DNA of 64,000 nt from Terrirubrum flagellatum (GTDB taxonomy: Bacteria > Pseudomonadota > Alphaproteobacteria > Rhizobiales > Beijerinckiaceae): the NCBI RefSeq assembly GCF_022059845.1, contig NZ_CP091851.1:434001-498000 (forward strand), given 5' to 3'. The translations under genes and the position numbers were made by a program. The notes beneath the pieces are model-generated. The model was given only the letters and a program-made list of their open reading frames with translations. It made no database searches and was not told where the DNA came from. Shown here piece after piece: positions 16,749 to 26,392 of this stretch (positions within the stretch are counted from its first letter, which is position 1; every line of letters starts with the position of its first letter).

Positions 16749-17676
16749 TCTTGTCGATCTCGGCCACCTGCTCCGGCGTCAGCACAGTCTCGGCCGCCTT
16801 CACATTGGCGTCGATCTGCTCGGGCTTGGTCGCGCCGGCGATGACGCTCGACACGTAGGGGCGCGACAGGAGCCAGGCGAAGGCGATCTCGACCATGCTC
16901 TTGCCGCTCGTCTCGGCGAAGTCGCTGAGCTTCTCGACTTTCGGCCAGTTGCTGTCCGTGAGATAGCGATCGGCAAGGCGCTGCGTGTTGGCGAGACGCG
17001 TGCCTGAAGGCAGCGGCTTGTTGCGCTGGTATTTTCCGGTGAGCAGACCCGACGCCAGCGGGAAGTAGGGCAGGAGGCCGAGCCCGTATTGCACGAGCGC
17101 CGGCGCCAATTCCTTCTCAATGTCGCGCACGAGCAGGCTGTATTCGTCCTGCGCCGAGATGAAGCGGTTGAGGTGCTCAGTCTTTGCAGTCCATGCCGCT
17201 TCGACGACGCGCCAGGCCGCATGGTTCGAGCAGCCGATATAGCGCACCTTGCCCTGATGGATGAGATCATCGAGCGCGCGCAGCGTCTCTTCGATCGGCG
17301 TTTCGGCGTCGGTCTGGTGAATCTGATAGAGATCGATCCAGTCGGTCTTCAGGCGCTTCAGGCTGTCTTCGACGGCGTTCATGATGTAGCGGCGCGAGCC
17401 GCCTTTCTTGACGCCGACATCATCCATGGGCGAACAGAATTTCGTCGCCAGCACGATCTGCTTGCGACGGTCGCCGAGCAATTCGCCCATGACGGTCTCG
17501 GAGCCGCCGCGCTCGCCATAGACGTCGGCGGTGTCGAACAAGGTGATCCCCTGTTCGATCGCGCGATCGATCACCTTGCGCGACGATTCCTTGTCAATGC
17601 GCGCGCCGAAATTATTACAGCCGAGGCCGACAACGGACACGCGCAGGCCCGAACGGCCGAGAGTACGGAATTGCAT
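16738..17676 (-). CDS. aldo/keto reductase
   Basis: A 312-residue aldo/keto reductase with the tetrad in 'LFDTADVYGERGGSE' (Asp, Tyr), 'IVLATKFC' (Lys) and 'LYQIHQTD' (His), and cofactor motif 'SRPYVSSVIAGATKPEQI'. It opens with the classic 'MQFRTLGRSGLRVSVVGLGCNNFG'. It is a separate gene from the Tas-like reductase at 13.5 kb and only distantly similar to it. The cytoplasmic substrate is unknown. The stop lies inside the 3' end of the PAP2 gene. Confidence 0.88.
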   Translation of the reverse strand: MQFRTLGRSGLRVSVVGLGCNNFGARIDKESSRKVIDRAIEQGITLFDTADVYGERGGSETVMGELLGDRRKQIVLATKFCSPMDDVGVKKGGSRRYIMNAVEDSLKRLKTDWIDLYQIHQTDAETPIEETLRALDDLIHQGKVRYIGCSNHAAWRVVEAAWTAKTEHLNRFISAQDEYSLLVRDIEKELAPALVQYGLGLLPYFPLASGLLTGKYQRNKPLPSGTRLANTQRLADRYLTDSNWPKVEKLSDFAETSGKSMVEIAFAWLLSRPYVSSVIAGATKPEQIDANVKAAETVLTPEQVAEIDKITA

Positions 17677-17799
17677 GGGACGATTCCTGGAAGGGAGGCG
17701 GGCGGGAGCCTATCCCGCCTGCGCCGCAATTCCAGCGCGCCCCGCGGTCGCAGGCGAGGCGCGATCAGGCATGGCCGCCGTTCGCGCCACGCATGCGTG

Positions 17800-18024
17800 T
17801 CACCAGATCGGGCCGAGCCAGTTCGAGGGAACGCTCTTCCAGTCGGGCCGATCGTAGGCGCCCGACTGGAGGCCGAGATCGCGGAGCTGGCGATCATTGT
17901 TGGCGTCGAGCGGTCGGGCCGCGCGACGCGCCGGCCGGTCGGCGAAGAGAGAGGCGATGACGCCGACAAGCGACGGCAAGGCCGGGCGCGCTCCAGCCGG
18001 AGCGGCGCGCAGGGCGATATCCAT
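17800..18024 (-). CDS. small DUF1127-like protein
   Basis: A 74-residue basic protein. The segment 'RPLDANNDRQLRDLGLQSG' resembles the C-terminal half of DUF1127 (usual pattern 'L..L.DrqLrDIGL.r..i'), which in rhizobia includes small RNA-binding proteins. GAGGACATC lies upstream of the ATG. The N-terminal half is not typical, so the family call is tentative. It is divergent from the LysR gene that follows. Confidence 0.55.
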   Translation of the reverse strand: MDIALRAAPAGARPALPSLVGVIASLFADRPARRAARPLDANNDRQLRDLGLQSGAYDRPDWKSVPSNWLGPIW

Positions 18025-18145
18025 GATGATGTCCTCGGGTTTTGCGGCGATGCGCGCCGCTTTCGTGATCTGAATCTGGACCTTCCGACACCCGAAAACA
18101 AAGCCGAAGATTGCGGTCTGCGATAAAGACTGCTTATGTCAACCC

Positions 18146-19111
18146 ATGCCCGCCAGCCATGATCCGCCTGCGTCCCGCGTGCCGCCGCTGAGCGCCGTGC
18201 GCGCATTTGAGGCGGCGGCGCGCCATCAGAGCTTCACCCGCGCGGCGGAGGAGCTCGGCATGACGCAGGCGGCCGTGAGCTACCAGATCAGGCTGCTCGA
18301 AGACCGCATCGGCACGCCGCTCTTCGTGCGCCAGCCGCGGCAGGTGACGCTGACCGCGACGGGCCAGAAGCTCGCTGGCCCGGTGACGAAGGCGCTGAAC
18401 GCCCTCGCCAACGCCTTTGCCGAGGCGACGCGCAGCCAGCGCTCGGTTCTTTCGATTACCGCGCTGCATACGCTCGCCATGACCTGGCTGACGCCGCGCC
18501 TTGCAGATTTCCAAGCGGCGAATCCCGGCCTCGAAATCCGGGTCGACGCCAGCGAGCGCCTCGTCGATTTCGCCGACGAGCCATTCGATGTCGGCGTGCG
18601 GTTTGGAGCGGGCGGCTGGCCGGGGCTGATCGAGCACAAGCTGTTCAACACACGCTACACGCCGGTTTGCACGCCGGAGCTGCGCGACCAGTTCGATTTC
18701 AGGGAGCCGGCCGATCTTCTGAAAGCGCGGCTGCTCGGCGATGTCGATGGCGCCTGGCGTCGCTGGTTCGCGGAAGTCGGCGCGGCGGATGCTGCGACGG
18801 CGGCGAAGCCGTCGCTCACGCTCTACACCCAGACGATGGACGTGCAGGCGGCGCTGCGCAGTTACGGCGTCGCGCTTGTTATGCCGATGTTCTTCAATGA
18901 CGAATTGTCGTCAGGGCGACTCGTGCAGCCTTTCCCGCACATGATGATGGATGAAAAGGCTTACTGGCTGATCTATCCCGAAGGCCGCGCGAAAGAGCGC
19001 AAGATCCGTCTGTTTCGCGAGTGGCTGCTGGCCGAAGCCGCGACGGCGGAGATCGTTACTGACTCCTGCTCCGCCGAGGCGACGCCGAAGCTCGCTATTC
19101 CCCAGGCTTGA
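18146..19111 (+). CDS. LysR-family regulator, GcvA-like
   Basis: A 321-residue LysR regulator. The N-terminal helix-turn-helix is '[53 protein letters not shown]', matching the GcvA branch. The effector domain follows from about residue 100. Targets are unknown; GcvA-type regulators often control a divergent gene, here the DUF1127-like gene. Its 3' end overlaps msrB by 17 bp in convergent orientation. Confidence 0.9.
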   Translation: MPASHDPPASRVPPLSAVRAFEAAARHQSFTRAAEELGMTQAAVSYQIRLLEDRIGTPLFVRQPRQVTLTATGQKLAGPVTKALNALANAFAEATRSQRSVLSITALHTLAMTWLTPRLADFQAANPGLEIRVDASERLVDFADEPFDVGVRFGAGGWPGLIEHKLFNTRYTPVCTPELRDQFDFREPADLLKARLLGDVDGAWRRWFAEVGAADAATAAKPSLTLYTQTMDVQAALRSYGVALVMPMFFNDELSSGRLVQPFPHMMMDEKAYWLIYPEGRAKERKIRLFREWLLAEAATAEIVTDSCSAEATPKLAIPQA

Positions 19112-19511
19112 AGTTCAGCGCCACGCCATTGATGCAATAGCGCAGGCCGGTCGGCGGCGGGCCATCCGGAAAAACGTGACCCATATGGCCGCCGCAGCGG
19201 CTGCAATGCACCTCGGTGCGGACCATGCCGTAGGAACGGTCGACATTCTCCTCGATCGCGCCTTCGACCGGCGTGTCGAAGCTCGGCCAGCCGGTGCCGC
19301 TCTCGAACTTTGTGCCGGACGCGAAGACGGGCTGGCCGCAGCCGGCGCATTCGAACACGCCCCGCCGCTTCTCGCGCAACAGCGAGCAGGAGCCCGGCCG
19401 CTCGGTGCCATGGCCGCGCAGCACGTCGTACTGTTCCGGCGTCAGCATCGCGCGCCACTCGGCGTCGGTATGGGTGACGGGAAAGGTCTTCTCGGCTGAC
19501 GTCGCGACCAT
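19095..19511 (-). CDS. msrB: peptide-methionine (R)-S-oxide reductase
   Basis: A 138-residue MsrB. Motifs are '[12 protein letters not shown]' and '[13 protein letters not shown]' (the two zinc CxxC pairs), 'GTGWPSF' and the catalytic '[11 protein letters not shown]'. It reduces methionine-R-sulfoxide in proteins using thioredoxin. The start MVATSAEK has GGGAGC upstream and gives a normal length; a longer frame would add a hydrophobic '[11 protein letters not shown]' segment that could be a membrane anchor. Zinc and catalytic residues are all present. Confidence 0.92.
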   Translation of the reverse strand: MVATSAEKTFPVTHTDAEWRAMLTPEQYDVLRGHGTERPGSCSLLREKRRGVFECAGCGQPVFASGTKFESGTGWPSFDTPVEGAIEENVDRSYGMVRTEVHCSRCGGHMGHVFPDGPPPTGLRYCINGVALNFKPGE

Positions 19512-19674
19512 CGGCGGGCTCCCAAGGAAACGGTTGAGGAATGCGAAGAGCATGCGCCCTATATAGGCGCCGGCCGTGGTTTCGTCGCGGTCCCCGGGAT
19601 CACGCCTGATCACATCCCGGCCCGGGTTATGTGAGCCGGTTGCGGACGCGCGTCACCTCTCACGACCCAGCCGC

Positions 19675-21963
19675 TCACGACCCAGCCGCGCGAATGCGGG
19701 GCGTTTCCCGCGCGGTCTGTTCCTCGCTCTCCGCCGCGGCGATGCGGTTGCGGCCGTCGCGTTTGGCCGCATAGAGCGCCTTGTCGGCGCGCGAGATGAG
19801 CTGCCGCCTGAAATCGGAGCCGGGCGTCGGCGACACGCTGGCCACGCCCATGCTCAAGGTGACGACGCCGAAGGCTGATTTTTCATGCGGCAGCGCCAGC
19901 TTTCGCATCGCCTCGCCCAGGCGCTCCGCCAGTTCGCGCGCACCCGCCGCTGGCGTGTTCGGCAGAATGATCGCGAATTCCTCGCCGCCATAGCGGGCGA
20001 CGAAGTCGCCCGGCCTGCTCAGCGTGGCCTTGAGCATGGAGGCGGTCACTTTCAGACACTCGTCGCCGGCGAGATGGCCGTAGAAATCATTATAGGCTTT
20101 GAAATGATCGGTATCGATCATGATCAGGCTGACGGGCGTCCGGCTGCGGCTCGCGCGGCGAAGCTCCGTCGCCAGCGCTTCGTCGAAGGCGCGGCGGTTG
20201 GGAACGCCGGTCAGCCCGTCGAGTCGCGCGATCGATTCAAGGCGCCTGTTCGCGGCCTCAAGCAACAACTCGGCGTGTTTGCGCTTCGAGATGTCGCGGA
20301 TCGACAGCACATATTCGCCGATCTCCGACAGCCATTTCCGGTTTTCCTCGACCCATACGGCCGAGCCGTCCTTTCTCACCGCGCGATAAATGGTTTGGGC
20401 GACGGCGGCGTCTCTTGCGGGCGCATTCACCGCGCCGCTGAGCCAGAGCGGCCGTTCGGCGGCATGCACGATGTCGCTCGCATGCCGTCCGATCAGTTCG
20501 TCCGGCTGGTATCCGAGAATGTCGCGGCTTGCGGGAGACACATATTCGAAACGCCCTTCGCCGTTCAGACGCGCGACGATATCGGAAGTGTTGTCGGCGA
20601 GCAGCCGATATTCCTGCTCGCTGCGGCGCAATTGCTGTTCGAAGCGATTGCGTTCGGTGATGTCGGTGTAGGTCCGCACGACGCCGCCCTTGTCGAAGGG
20701 AATCGTGCGGATCTCCAGCATCGTTCCATTCGGCCGCACGCGTTCATAGACATGCTCCGTATCGCCATGGGTGCGCGGATTGACGCGCTGCCGCACTTCG
20801 GGCGGGACGTTGTCGAATTCGCCACGCTCAGTCTGATAATTGATGACGTCCGTCGCGGTCGGTCGGGATTCGATCAGCGACGGCGGCAAATCGAGCAATT
20901 CGCGCGCCCGGCGATTGCAGATCGGCAGCGTTCCCTTCTCGTCGACGACAATCAGACCCTGATTCATGTTGTCGAGTGTGGCGCGCAAGAGAGAGTCGCG
21001 TTTTGCGAGCGCGCGCGTGCGCATTCCCAACGCAAGTCCGAGCGCGATGATGATCGCGCCAAGCGCGCTCGCGCGGATGATGTCCACCCTGGTCGCGGCG
21101 CGCCAGGGGGCGAGAATCTCGTCGGTCTCTTCGGCGATCGCCAGCACAAGCGGATAGGCGTCGAGCTTGCGATAGCCGTTGATCCGCACCACGCCGTCGG
21201 TCGAGGACCGGATTTCTCCCACGCCTTCGAGGCTGTTGGGCAGCAGCTCCTTGAAGATGCCGCCATTGGCGACGCTGCGGCCGATGTTGGCCTCTAGGAA
21301 GGGGCGACGGACAAGAATGTCGCCGCTTGCGGTCGCGAGCAAAATCGCGCCGCGTTCGCCGATGTCGAAGCGATCATAGAAAGACTGGAAGTAGTCCATA
21401 TCGACGACCGCGGCGACGACTCCGGCGAACGCGCCGTCGGGCGCATCGACGCGGCGGGTCATCGGAATAACCCAGCGCCCCGTGCTTCTGCTGCGCACCG
21501 GCCGGTTGATACGGAGGAGCCGGCTCGCATCATTCTGATGATAATGGAAATAGTCCCGGTCGTGCAGATCCATCCCGTTGGGGGCCTGCGAGCCGCTCAA
21601 TGCGAGCAATCCGTTCCGGTCGATGAAGACGATGTTCGAGATCGGCGGCAGTCGCACGATCTGCTCGCGGACCAGAAGTTCCAGCCGCTGTGGCTCCTCG
21701 CCCTTCGCCGCGCCGTTTTCCAGTTGCCTGACCATATTGATGAGGACCGCGTCGACGGTCCTGACCGTATCCTCGGCGTGCTGCGCGATGGACCGGGACA
21801 GATTGAGCAGGTCCGTGCGCGCCTCACGCAGCGCGTGGGCGCGATTATCGAAAATCCGCCAGGCCTCATGGCCGACGAAGAGGACGCAGACCGCAGCCAG
21901 AAAAGCCGTCACTGCGAGGGACAGCGATCTGGCGAGAAAAGGCCGAAGGAGCTTGTCGAGCAT
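19675..21963 (-). CDS. membrane diguanylate cyclase with CACHE and PAS domains
   Basis: A 762-residue signalling protein. A transmembrane helix near the N-terminus and another near residue 310 enclose a periplasmic double-CACHE-like sensor ('SNIVFIDRNGLLALSGSQ', 'RDYFHYH', 'VDMDYFQSFYDRF'). Two PAS domains follow, then a GGDEF domain with 'LDGLTGVPNRRAFDEAL' and the active 'ARYGGEEFAIILPN'. RPGD five residues before GGEEF is a product-inhibition (I-site) motif, so it should make c-di-GMP under feedback control. The start MLDKLLRP is chosen near the first helix; an upstream ATG adds 31 residues. Single gene. Confidence 0.88.
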   Translation of the reverse strand: MLDKLLRPFLARSLSLAVTAFLAAVCVLFVGHEAWRIFDNRAHALREARTDLLNLSRSIAQHAEDTVRTVDAVLINMVRQLENGAAKGEEPQRLELLVREQIVRLPPISNIVFIDRNGLLALSGSQAPNGMDLHDRDYFHYHQNDASRLLRINRPVRSRSTGRWVIPMTRRVDAPDGAFAGVVAAVVDMDYFQSFYDRFDIGERGAILLATASGDILVRRPFLEANIGRSVANGGIFKELLPNSLEGVGEIRSSTDGVVRINGYRKLDAYPLVLAIAEETDEILAPWRAATRVDIIRASALGAIIIALGLALGMRTRALAKRDSLLRATLDNMNQGLIVVDEKGTLPICNRRARELLDLPPSLIESRPTATDVINYQTERGEFDNVPPEVRQRVNPRTHGDTEHVYERVRPNGTMLEIRTIPFDKGGVVRTYTDITERNRFEQQLRRSEQEYRLLADNTSDIVARLNGEGRFEYVSPASRDILGYQPDELIGRHASDIVHAAERPLWLSGAVNAPARDAAVAQTIYRAVRKDGSAVWVEENRKWLSEIGEYVLSIRDISKRKHAELLLEAANRRLESIARLDGLTGVPNRRAFDEALATELRRASRSRTPVSLIMIDTDHFKAYNDFYGHLAGDECLKVTASMLKATLSRPGDFVARYGGEEFAIILPNTPAAGARELAERLGEAMRKLALPHEKSAFGVVTLSMGVASVSPTPGSDFRRQLISRADKALYAAKRDGRNRIAAAESEEQTARETPRIRAAGS

Positions 21964-22133
21964 GGGCGGCGCCAAACGTCCGTCACCATGCAGCGCCTGT
22001 GATAAGCAATCGCTAAATTCCGCCGCACCCTTTTTAAGGGACGGGGCGAGTTGCAAATAAGGCTAGCGCTTCGTGAATCGCGCAGGAAATCAATGACCTA
22101 GAGGAAGTTGGGCGACTGTCGGCGCGCCGCTGC

Positions 22134-22535
22134 TCACGCCGCGCCACAATCTTCGTCGTTCACCTTCTCCATCCAGGTCACATGCGAGCCGTTCTCGTCC
22201 GCCTCCTGCATGGCGAGGTGAACCATCACCGCGTCGGGCGCGGCGCCGTGCCAGTGCTTCTCGCCGGGCGGAATCCAGATCGTGTCGCCGGGCCTGATCT
22301 CGACCGCTTTTTCGCCCCAGGTCTGGAAGCGGCCGACGCCGGAGAGGACATGAAGCGTCTGGCCGAGCGGATGCGCGTGCCACACGGTGCGCGCGCCGGG
22401 TTCGAAGGTCACCTTCAGTGCACGCACGCGCGCCGGCTGCGGCGCCTCGATGATCGGGTCCTGCCACACGGTTCCCGTGGCCCATTCGGGATTGGGACGA
22501 CGGCTCGGCCTCTCTCCGGCGCGGATGATCTTCAT
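22134..22535 (-). CDS. cupin-domain protein
   Basis: A 133-residue single cupin. The metal-binding motif 1 is 'GARTVWHAHPLGQTLHVLSGVG' and motif 2 'PGEKHWHGAAPDAVMVHLAM'. This resembles small cupins often annotated as carboxymuconolactone-associated or quercetinase-like proteins. It probably binds a metal ion through the three His. No enzymatic role can be assigned. It is transcribed alone. Confidence 0.82.
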   Translation of the reverse strand: MKIIRAGERPSRRPNPEWATGTVWQDPIIEAPQPARVRALKVTFEPGARTVWHAHPLGQTLHVLSGVGRFQTWGEKAVEIRPGDTIWIPPGEKHWHGAAPDAVMVHLAMQEADENGSHVTWMEKVNDEDCGAA

Positions 22536-22676
22536 CGCGGGCTCCTCGCATCAGATGCATTTGATCGATTGGTCTTGGCGTAAGATGGCGACTGTGGAGC
22601 GTGATGGCAAAGGCCGAATCGTCGCGACGCCACGCAGAGTTGACTCCCCTTCGCCGCCGCCGTTCATTCCGCCGCG

Positions 22677-23930
22677 ATGAGCGAGCGCGCCTTGGACGTC
22701 GAAGATCAACCTGAAACGCGCGCGCTGCACGCAGCGCTGCGCCGGCGAAGCATTCCGCGCGTCGGGTGCGCGCTCATTGTCGCGCTCATCATTGCGGGCT
22801 GCGCCAGCCGCGCTGAAAATGCTCTGACGCCGCTCGGCGATATCGCGCTCGTGCCCGGCGCGCATCGCGTCGACATGCTGGTCGCGACGACGCGGCAATC
22901 GACCAACGCGGTTCCGGGCGAGCTTTTCAGCGGCGAGCGCGCCAAGGAGCCTGCCTACGCCGAGGTTGCTATTTCCATTCCGCCTGACAGCGCGCGCAAG
23001 ATCGGCGAGGTGCAGTGGCCGCGCAGCACTCCCGGCGATCCCGCGCGCGAATTCGTCGCGCTGAAATCAGGCCGCCTCAATCGCGATGCGCTGCGTCTCA
23101 GGCTCAAGCAGGAAGCGTCGCGCCGTCAGGGCCGCGTGCTGGTGTTCGTTCATGGCTATAACAATCGCTATGACGATGCGGTGATGCGCTTTGCGCAATT
23201 CGCCTACGATTCGCGCGCGCCGGGCGCGCCGCTTCTCTTCACATGGCCGTCGCGCGGGAAGTTGCTCGCTTATGGCTATGATCATGAGAGCGCGAGCTAC
23301 AGCCGCGACGCGCTTGAGTCGCTGTTTGACATGCTGAACGCCGATCCATCCGTGCGCGAGATCGACGTCATCGCGCATTCCATGGGCAATTGGGTGACGC
23401 TCGAAGCCCTGCGGCAGAGCGCGATCCGGCGCGGCCGCGCGCCAGCCAAGATCAAGGATGTGATGCTCGCGGCGCCCGACGTCGATGTGGATGTGTTCCG
23501 ACGCCAGATCGCGGAGCTTGGCCCGCAGCGGCCGCGCCTCACCCTGTTCGTCTCGCGCGACGATCAGGCGCTCGGCTTTTCCAAACGCGTCTGGGGCAGC
23601 GTGGCGCGCATCGGCGCCGTCGATCCCGAGGCGGAGCCCTACAAGTCGGAATTCGTCGCCAACAAGATCGCGGTGTTCGATCTGACGGCGCTGAGCGGCG
23701 AGCGCGGCTCGTTCAATCACGACAAGTTCGCGACGAGCCCGGAGATCGTGCGCCTGATCGGCGGCCGGTTGGCTGAAGGCCAGTCGATCAATGACAGCCG
23801 TGTCGGCCTTGGCGACGGCATTCATCTCCTGACCGCGGACACCGTGAATGTGATCGGCGGCGTGGTCGGAGGCGTGGTCTCCGCGCCGGCGAAGATGCTC
23901 GAAGGCAAACCGCCGGTCGAGCTTGAATGA
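22677..23930 (+). CDS. alpha/beta hydrolase lipoprotein (DUF900)
   Basis: A 417-residue protein. A lipobox 'LIIAGC' near residue 40 follows a hydrophobic helix, so the mature protein is probably a lipoprotein. The DUF900 hydrolase core has 'VLVFVHGYNNRYDDAVMRFAQFAYD', the nucleophile elbow 'VIAHSMGNWVTLEAL' and 'VMLAAPDVDVDVF'. Catalytic Ser and the oxyanion motif are visible. Function is unknown; DUF900 proteins are esterase-like. The first ATG leaves a long pre-signal stretch, so the true start may be further in. Confidence 0.82.
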   Translation: MSERALDVEDQPETRALHAALRRRSIPRVGCALIVALIIAGCASRAENALTPLGDIALVPGAHRVDMLVATTRQSTNAVPGELFSGERAKEPAYAEVAISIPPDSARKIGEVQWPRSTPGDPAREFVALKSGRLNRDALRLRLKQEASRRQGRVLVFVHGYNNRYDDAVMRFAQFAYDSRAPGAPLLFTWPSRGKLLAYGYDHESASYSRDALESLFDMLNADPSVREIDVIAHSMGNWVTLEALRQSAIRRGRAPAKIKDVMLAAPDVDVDVFRRQIAELGPQRPRLTLFVSRDDQALGFSKRVWGSVARIGAVDPEAEPYKSEFVANKIAVFDLTALSGERGSFNHDKFATSPEIVRLIGGRLAEGQSINDSRVGLGDGIHLLTADTVNVIGGVVGGVVSAPAKMLEGKPPVELE

Positions 23931-24005
23931 TCCCGCCCGGCGCTCATCTGCAACTTCATTTGATGCGATCAGAGCCATGCAGGGCGCGCGGCCCCGCATC
24001 GTAGT

Positions 24006-25448
24006 TCAGATCGATTTGCGCGGCAGCGCGAGCGACGCCAGTCCTGCGAGAAGGCTGAGAGCGCCCGTGGCCAGGAAGGCGGCGCGATAGCCCGCGAGTT
24101 CGGCCAGGGCCGGCTCTCCGTTCCAGCCTGAGGTCGCCATATGCGCCACCGTCGCGCCGATTGCGACGCCAAGCGCGCCGCCGATCTGCCGCGACGTGTT
24201 GAGCAGGCCGGATGCGAGCCCCGCATCCTTCTGCGGCACGCCGTCGAGCGCCGCGCTGATCGCGGTTGCGATCTTCAGCCCGGCGCCGAGCCCGATCAGC
24301 ACGGTGGGGATCAGAAGATGCGTCGGAAAATCGGGCCGGAGCGGCAGGAAAGACAGCCAGCCAAGTCCGGCCGCGGCCATGAGCGCGCCGATCAATGGCG
24401 ACCGTCCGCCGAGACCGAGGCGTCGTCCGCCGATCGAGGCGATCGCGATCGCGATGGTCATCGGAAACATCGCCAGTCCGGCTTGCAGGGCGTCGTAGCC
24501 GGCGACCTGCTGCAGCGCGAGCGCGATCAGAAAGATCGACGTTGTCAGCACGGCGCCGACGCAAAGCAGCATCACGTTGCCCCATGAGACCTGCCGCAGA
24601 CGAAAGATGTCGAGCCTGATCAAGGGTTGCGCGGCGCGGCTTTCGATCGTGATGAACACGACCAGAAAAAAGACAGCCGCGCCGAGCGACGCCAGCGTCG
24701 TCGTCGACGTCCAGCCTGTTATCGGCGCCTGCGTCACGCCATAGGTCATTGTCGCGAGGGCAAGCGTGATCGCAACCGCGCCGGGAATATCGAGCTTCGG
24801 TAGCATTCCGTCATTGCGACGCGCGCTCAGGCATATCGCGACGAGCGCAATCAGAATGACGCCGACGGGCGCGTTGACGAACATCACCCAGCGCCAGTTG
24901 AGCGCGTGCGTAAGCATGCCGCCGATGGTGACGCCGAGCGCTGCGGCGATGGCGCTGGCGGCGATGAGAAACGAGACGGCGCGGCCGCGCCGATCAGGAT
25001 TCTGATAGACGGCGACGACGAGCGCGAGCGTCGAGGTGGCCAGCGCCGACGCGCCGAGTCCCTGCGCCGCGCGCGCCGCGATCAGCGCGGCGCCGTTCGA
25101 TGCGAAGCCGCCGATGACGCTCGCCGCGGTGAACAGGATGAGGCCCGCCTGCAGAATCGTGCGGCGGCCATAGAGATCGCCGGCGCGCGCCGCGAGCAGC
25201 ATCGCGCCGCCGAGCGCCAGCAGATAAGCGTCGACCACCCATTGCAGCGCCGCGGCCGAGAGGCCGAGATCGGCGCGCATCGATGGCAGCGCGACGTTCA
25301 CGATCGCGCCGTCCATGACCACCATGAACGAGGAGAGGGAAGCGATCGCGACTGCGATCCAGGGCGGGAAGCCGTCGCTCAGCAACGATGGTGGCGTGGG
25401 CGAGGTTGAGGCCGGCGCCGGGGCTGGCGCGGCGAGCGAGGCGGACAT
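24006..25448 (-). CDS. MFS multidrug transporter, DHA2 family
   Basis: A 480-residue, 14-helix drug:H+ antiporter of the EmrB/QacA type. Motif C-like 'ITIGGMLTHALNWRWVMFVNAPVG' and motif D1 'LDGAIVNVALPSMRADLG' style segments are visible ('VVMDGAIVNVALPSMRADLGLSAAALQWVVDAYLL'). It lies back to back with an AraC-family regulator across about 100 bp, so that regulator probably controls it. Substrates are unknown. No membrane-fusion partner is adjacent, unlike the EmrAB operon at 40-43 kb. Confidence 0.9.
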   Translation of the reverse strand: MSASLAAPAPAPASTSPTPPSLLSDGFPPWIAVAIASLSSFMVVMDGAIVNVALPSMRADLGLSAAALQWVVDAYLLALGGAMLLAARAGDLYGRRTILQAGLILFTAASVIGGFASNGAALIAARAAQGLGASALATSTLALVVAVYQNPDRRGRAVSFLIAASAIAAALGVTIGGMLTHALNWRWVMFVNAPVGVILIALVAICLSARRNDGMLPKLDIPGAVAITLALATMTYGVTQAPITGWTSTTTLASLGAAVFFLVVFITIESRAAQPLIRLDIFRLRQVSWGNVMLLCVGAVLTTSIFLIALALQQVAGYDALQAGLAMFPMTIAIAIASIGGRRLGLGGRSPLIGALMAAAGLGWLSFLPLRPDFPTHLLIPTVLIGLGAGLKIATAISAALDGVPQKDAGLASGLLNTSRQIGGALGVAIGATVAHMATSGWNGEPALAELAGYRAAFLATGALSLLAGLASLALPRKSI

Positions 25449-25549
25449 GAAAGCGCTCCGATAGCGACGCGCCTGGAAGCGGGCGCCGGCGGACTATGGC
25501 GAGGGCGGCGCTGTTGCGGTAACGACATCTGGACAATAAATGTGGTGAA

Positions 25550-26392
25550 ATGGCCAAACCTTCTCCTTTCGCGATCGACAAGACCGACCGGCCGGATGGG
25601 CCGGCGATCATCGCGCAACGGGGTTCGGATGATCCCGCCGCCGAATTTCGGCTGGGCACGCGCGAAACCCGCTGGCACAGCCATCTGCGCGGCCAGCTCA
25701 TCTGGATCGAGAGCGGTCTGCTCACCATCCGCACGCCGGATGGTTCCTGGACGTTGCCGCCGCATCGCGCCTGCTGGGTCCCGCCGCGGATGCGCCATCG
25801 TGGCGGCATGAGCGGCGCTCTCGCCGGCTGGAGCGCACATGTGCTGCCCGCAGCGTGCCGCGATCTGCCCGATCGCGCCCGCGTGATCGGAGTGAGCGAA
25901 CTGATGCGGGCGCTGGTGCGGCGCGCCGCCGGTTGGGCCGAGCGCGACGCGCTCTCGGTCGACGAGGCGCGCATGGCCGATGTGCTCATCAGCGAAATCC
26001 GTTGCGCGCCAATAGAGCCGTTGCATCTGCCGATGCCGACGGATCCGCGGCTCGTGCGGATCGCGACCGAAGCATCACGAAAGCTCGCCGATCAGCGCTC
26101 GCTTGAAGAATGGGCGGCGTGGGGCGGCGTCTCGCCGCGCACCTTGCGCCGCCTGTTCCGCGCTGAAACCGGGACGAGCTTCGCGCAATGGCGCACGCAG
26201 GCGCGATTGCTGCGCGCCATGGAGATGCTGGCTGGGGGCGCGCAAGTCGCGATCGTTGCGGACGCGGTGGGCTATGCCAGTCCGAGCAATTTCATCGCCG
26301 TCTTCAAACGCAGCTTCGGCGCTCCGCCGGCGCGTTACTTCGCCGCGCGCGGGGCGACTGCGGCGAACGTTTCCGCGCGGACGATTGGCTAA
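25550..26392 (+). CDS. AraC-family regulator
   Basis: A 280-residue regulator. The N-terminal half is a cupin-like sensor ('WHSHLRGQLIWIESGLLTIRTPDGSW', 'PPHRACWVPPRMRH') and the C-terminal half holds two helix-turn-helix motifs ('EEWAAWGGVSPRTLRRLFRAETG', 'VAIVADAVGYASPSNFIAVFKRSFG'). It is divergent from the MFS transporter and most likely its regulator. The stop overlaps the stop of the leftward PAAR gene by four bases. Confidence 0.9.
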   Translation: MAKPSPFAIDKTDRPDGPAIIAQRGSDDPAAEFRLGTRETRWHSHLRGQLIWIESGLLTIRTPDGSWTLPPHRACWVPPRMRHRGGMSGALAGWSAHVLPAACRDLPDRARVIGVSELMRALVRRAAGWAERDALSVDEARMADVLISEIRCAPIEPLHLPMPTDPRLVRIATEASRKLADQRSLEEWAAWGGVSPRTLRRLFRAETGTSFAQWRTQARLLRAMEMLAGGAQVAIVADAVGYASPSNFIAVFKRSFGAPPARYFAARGATAANVSARTIG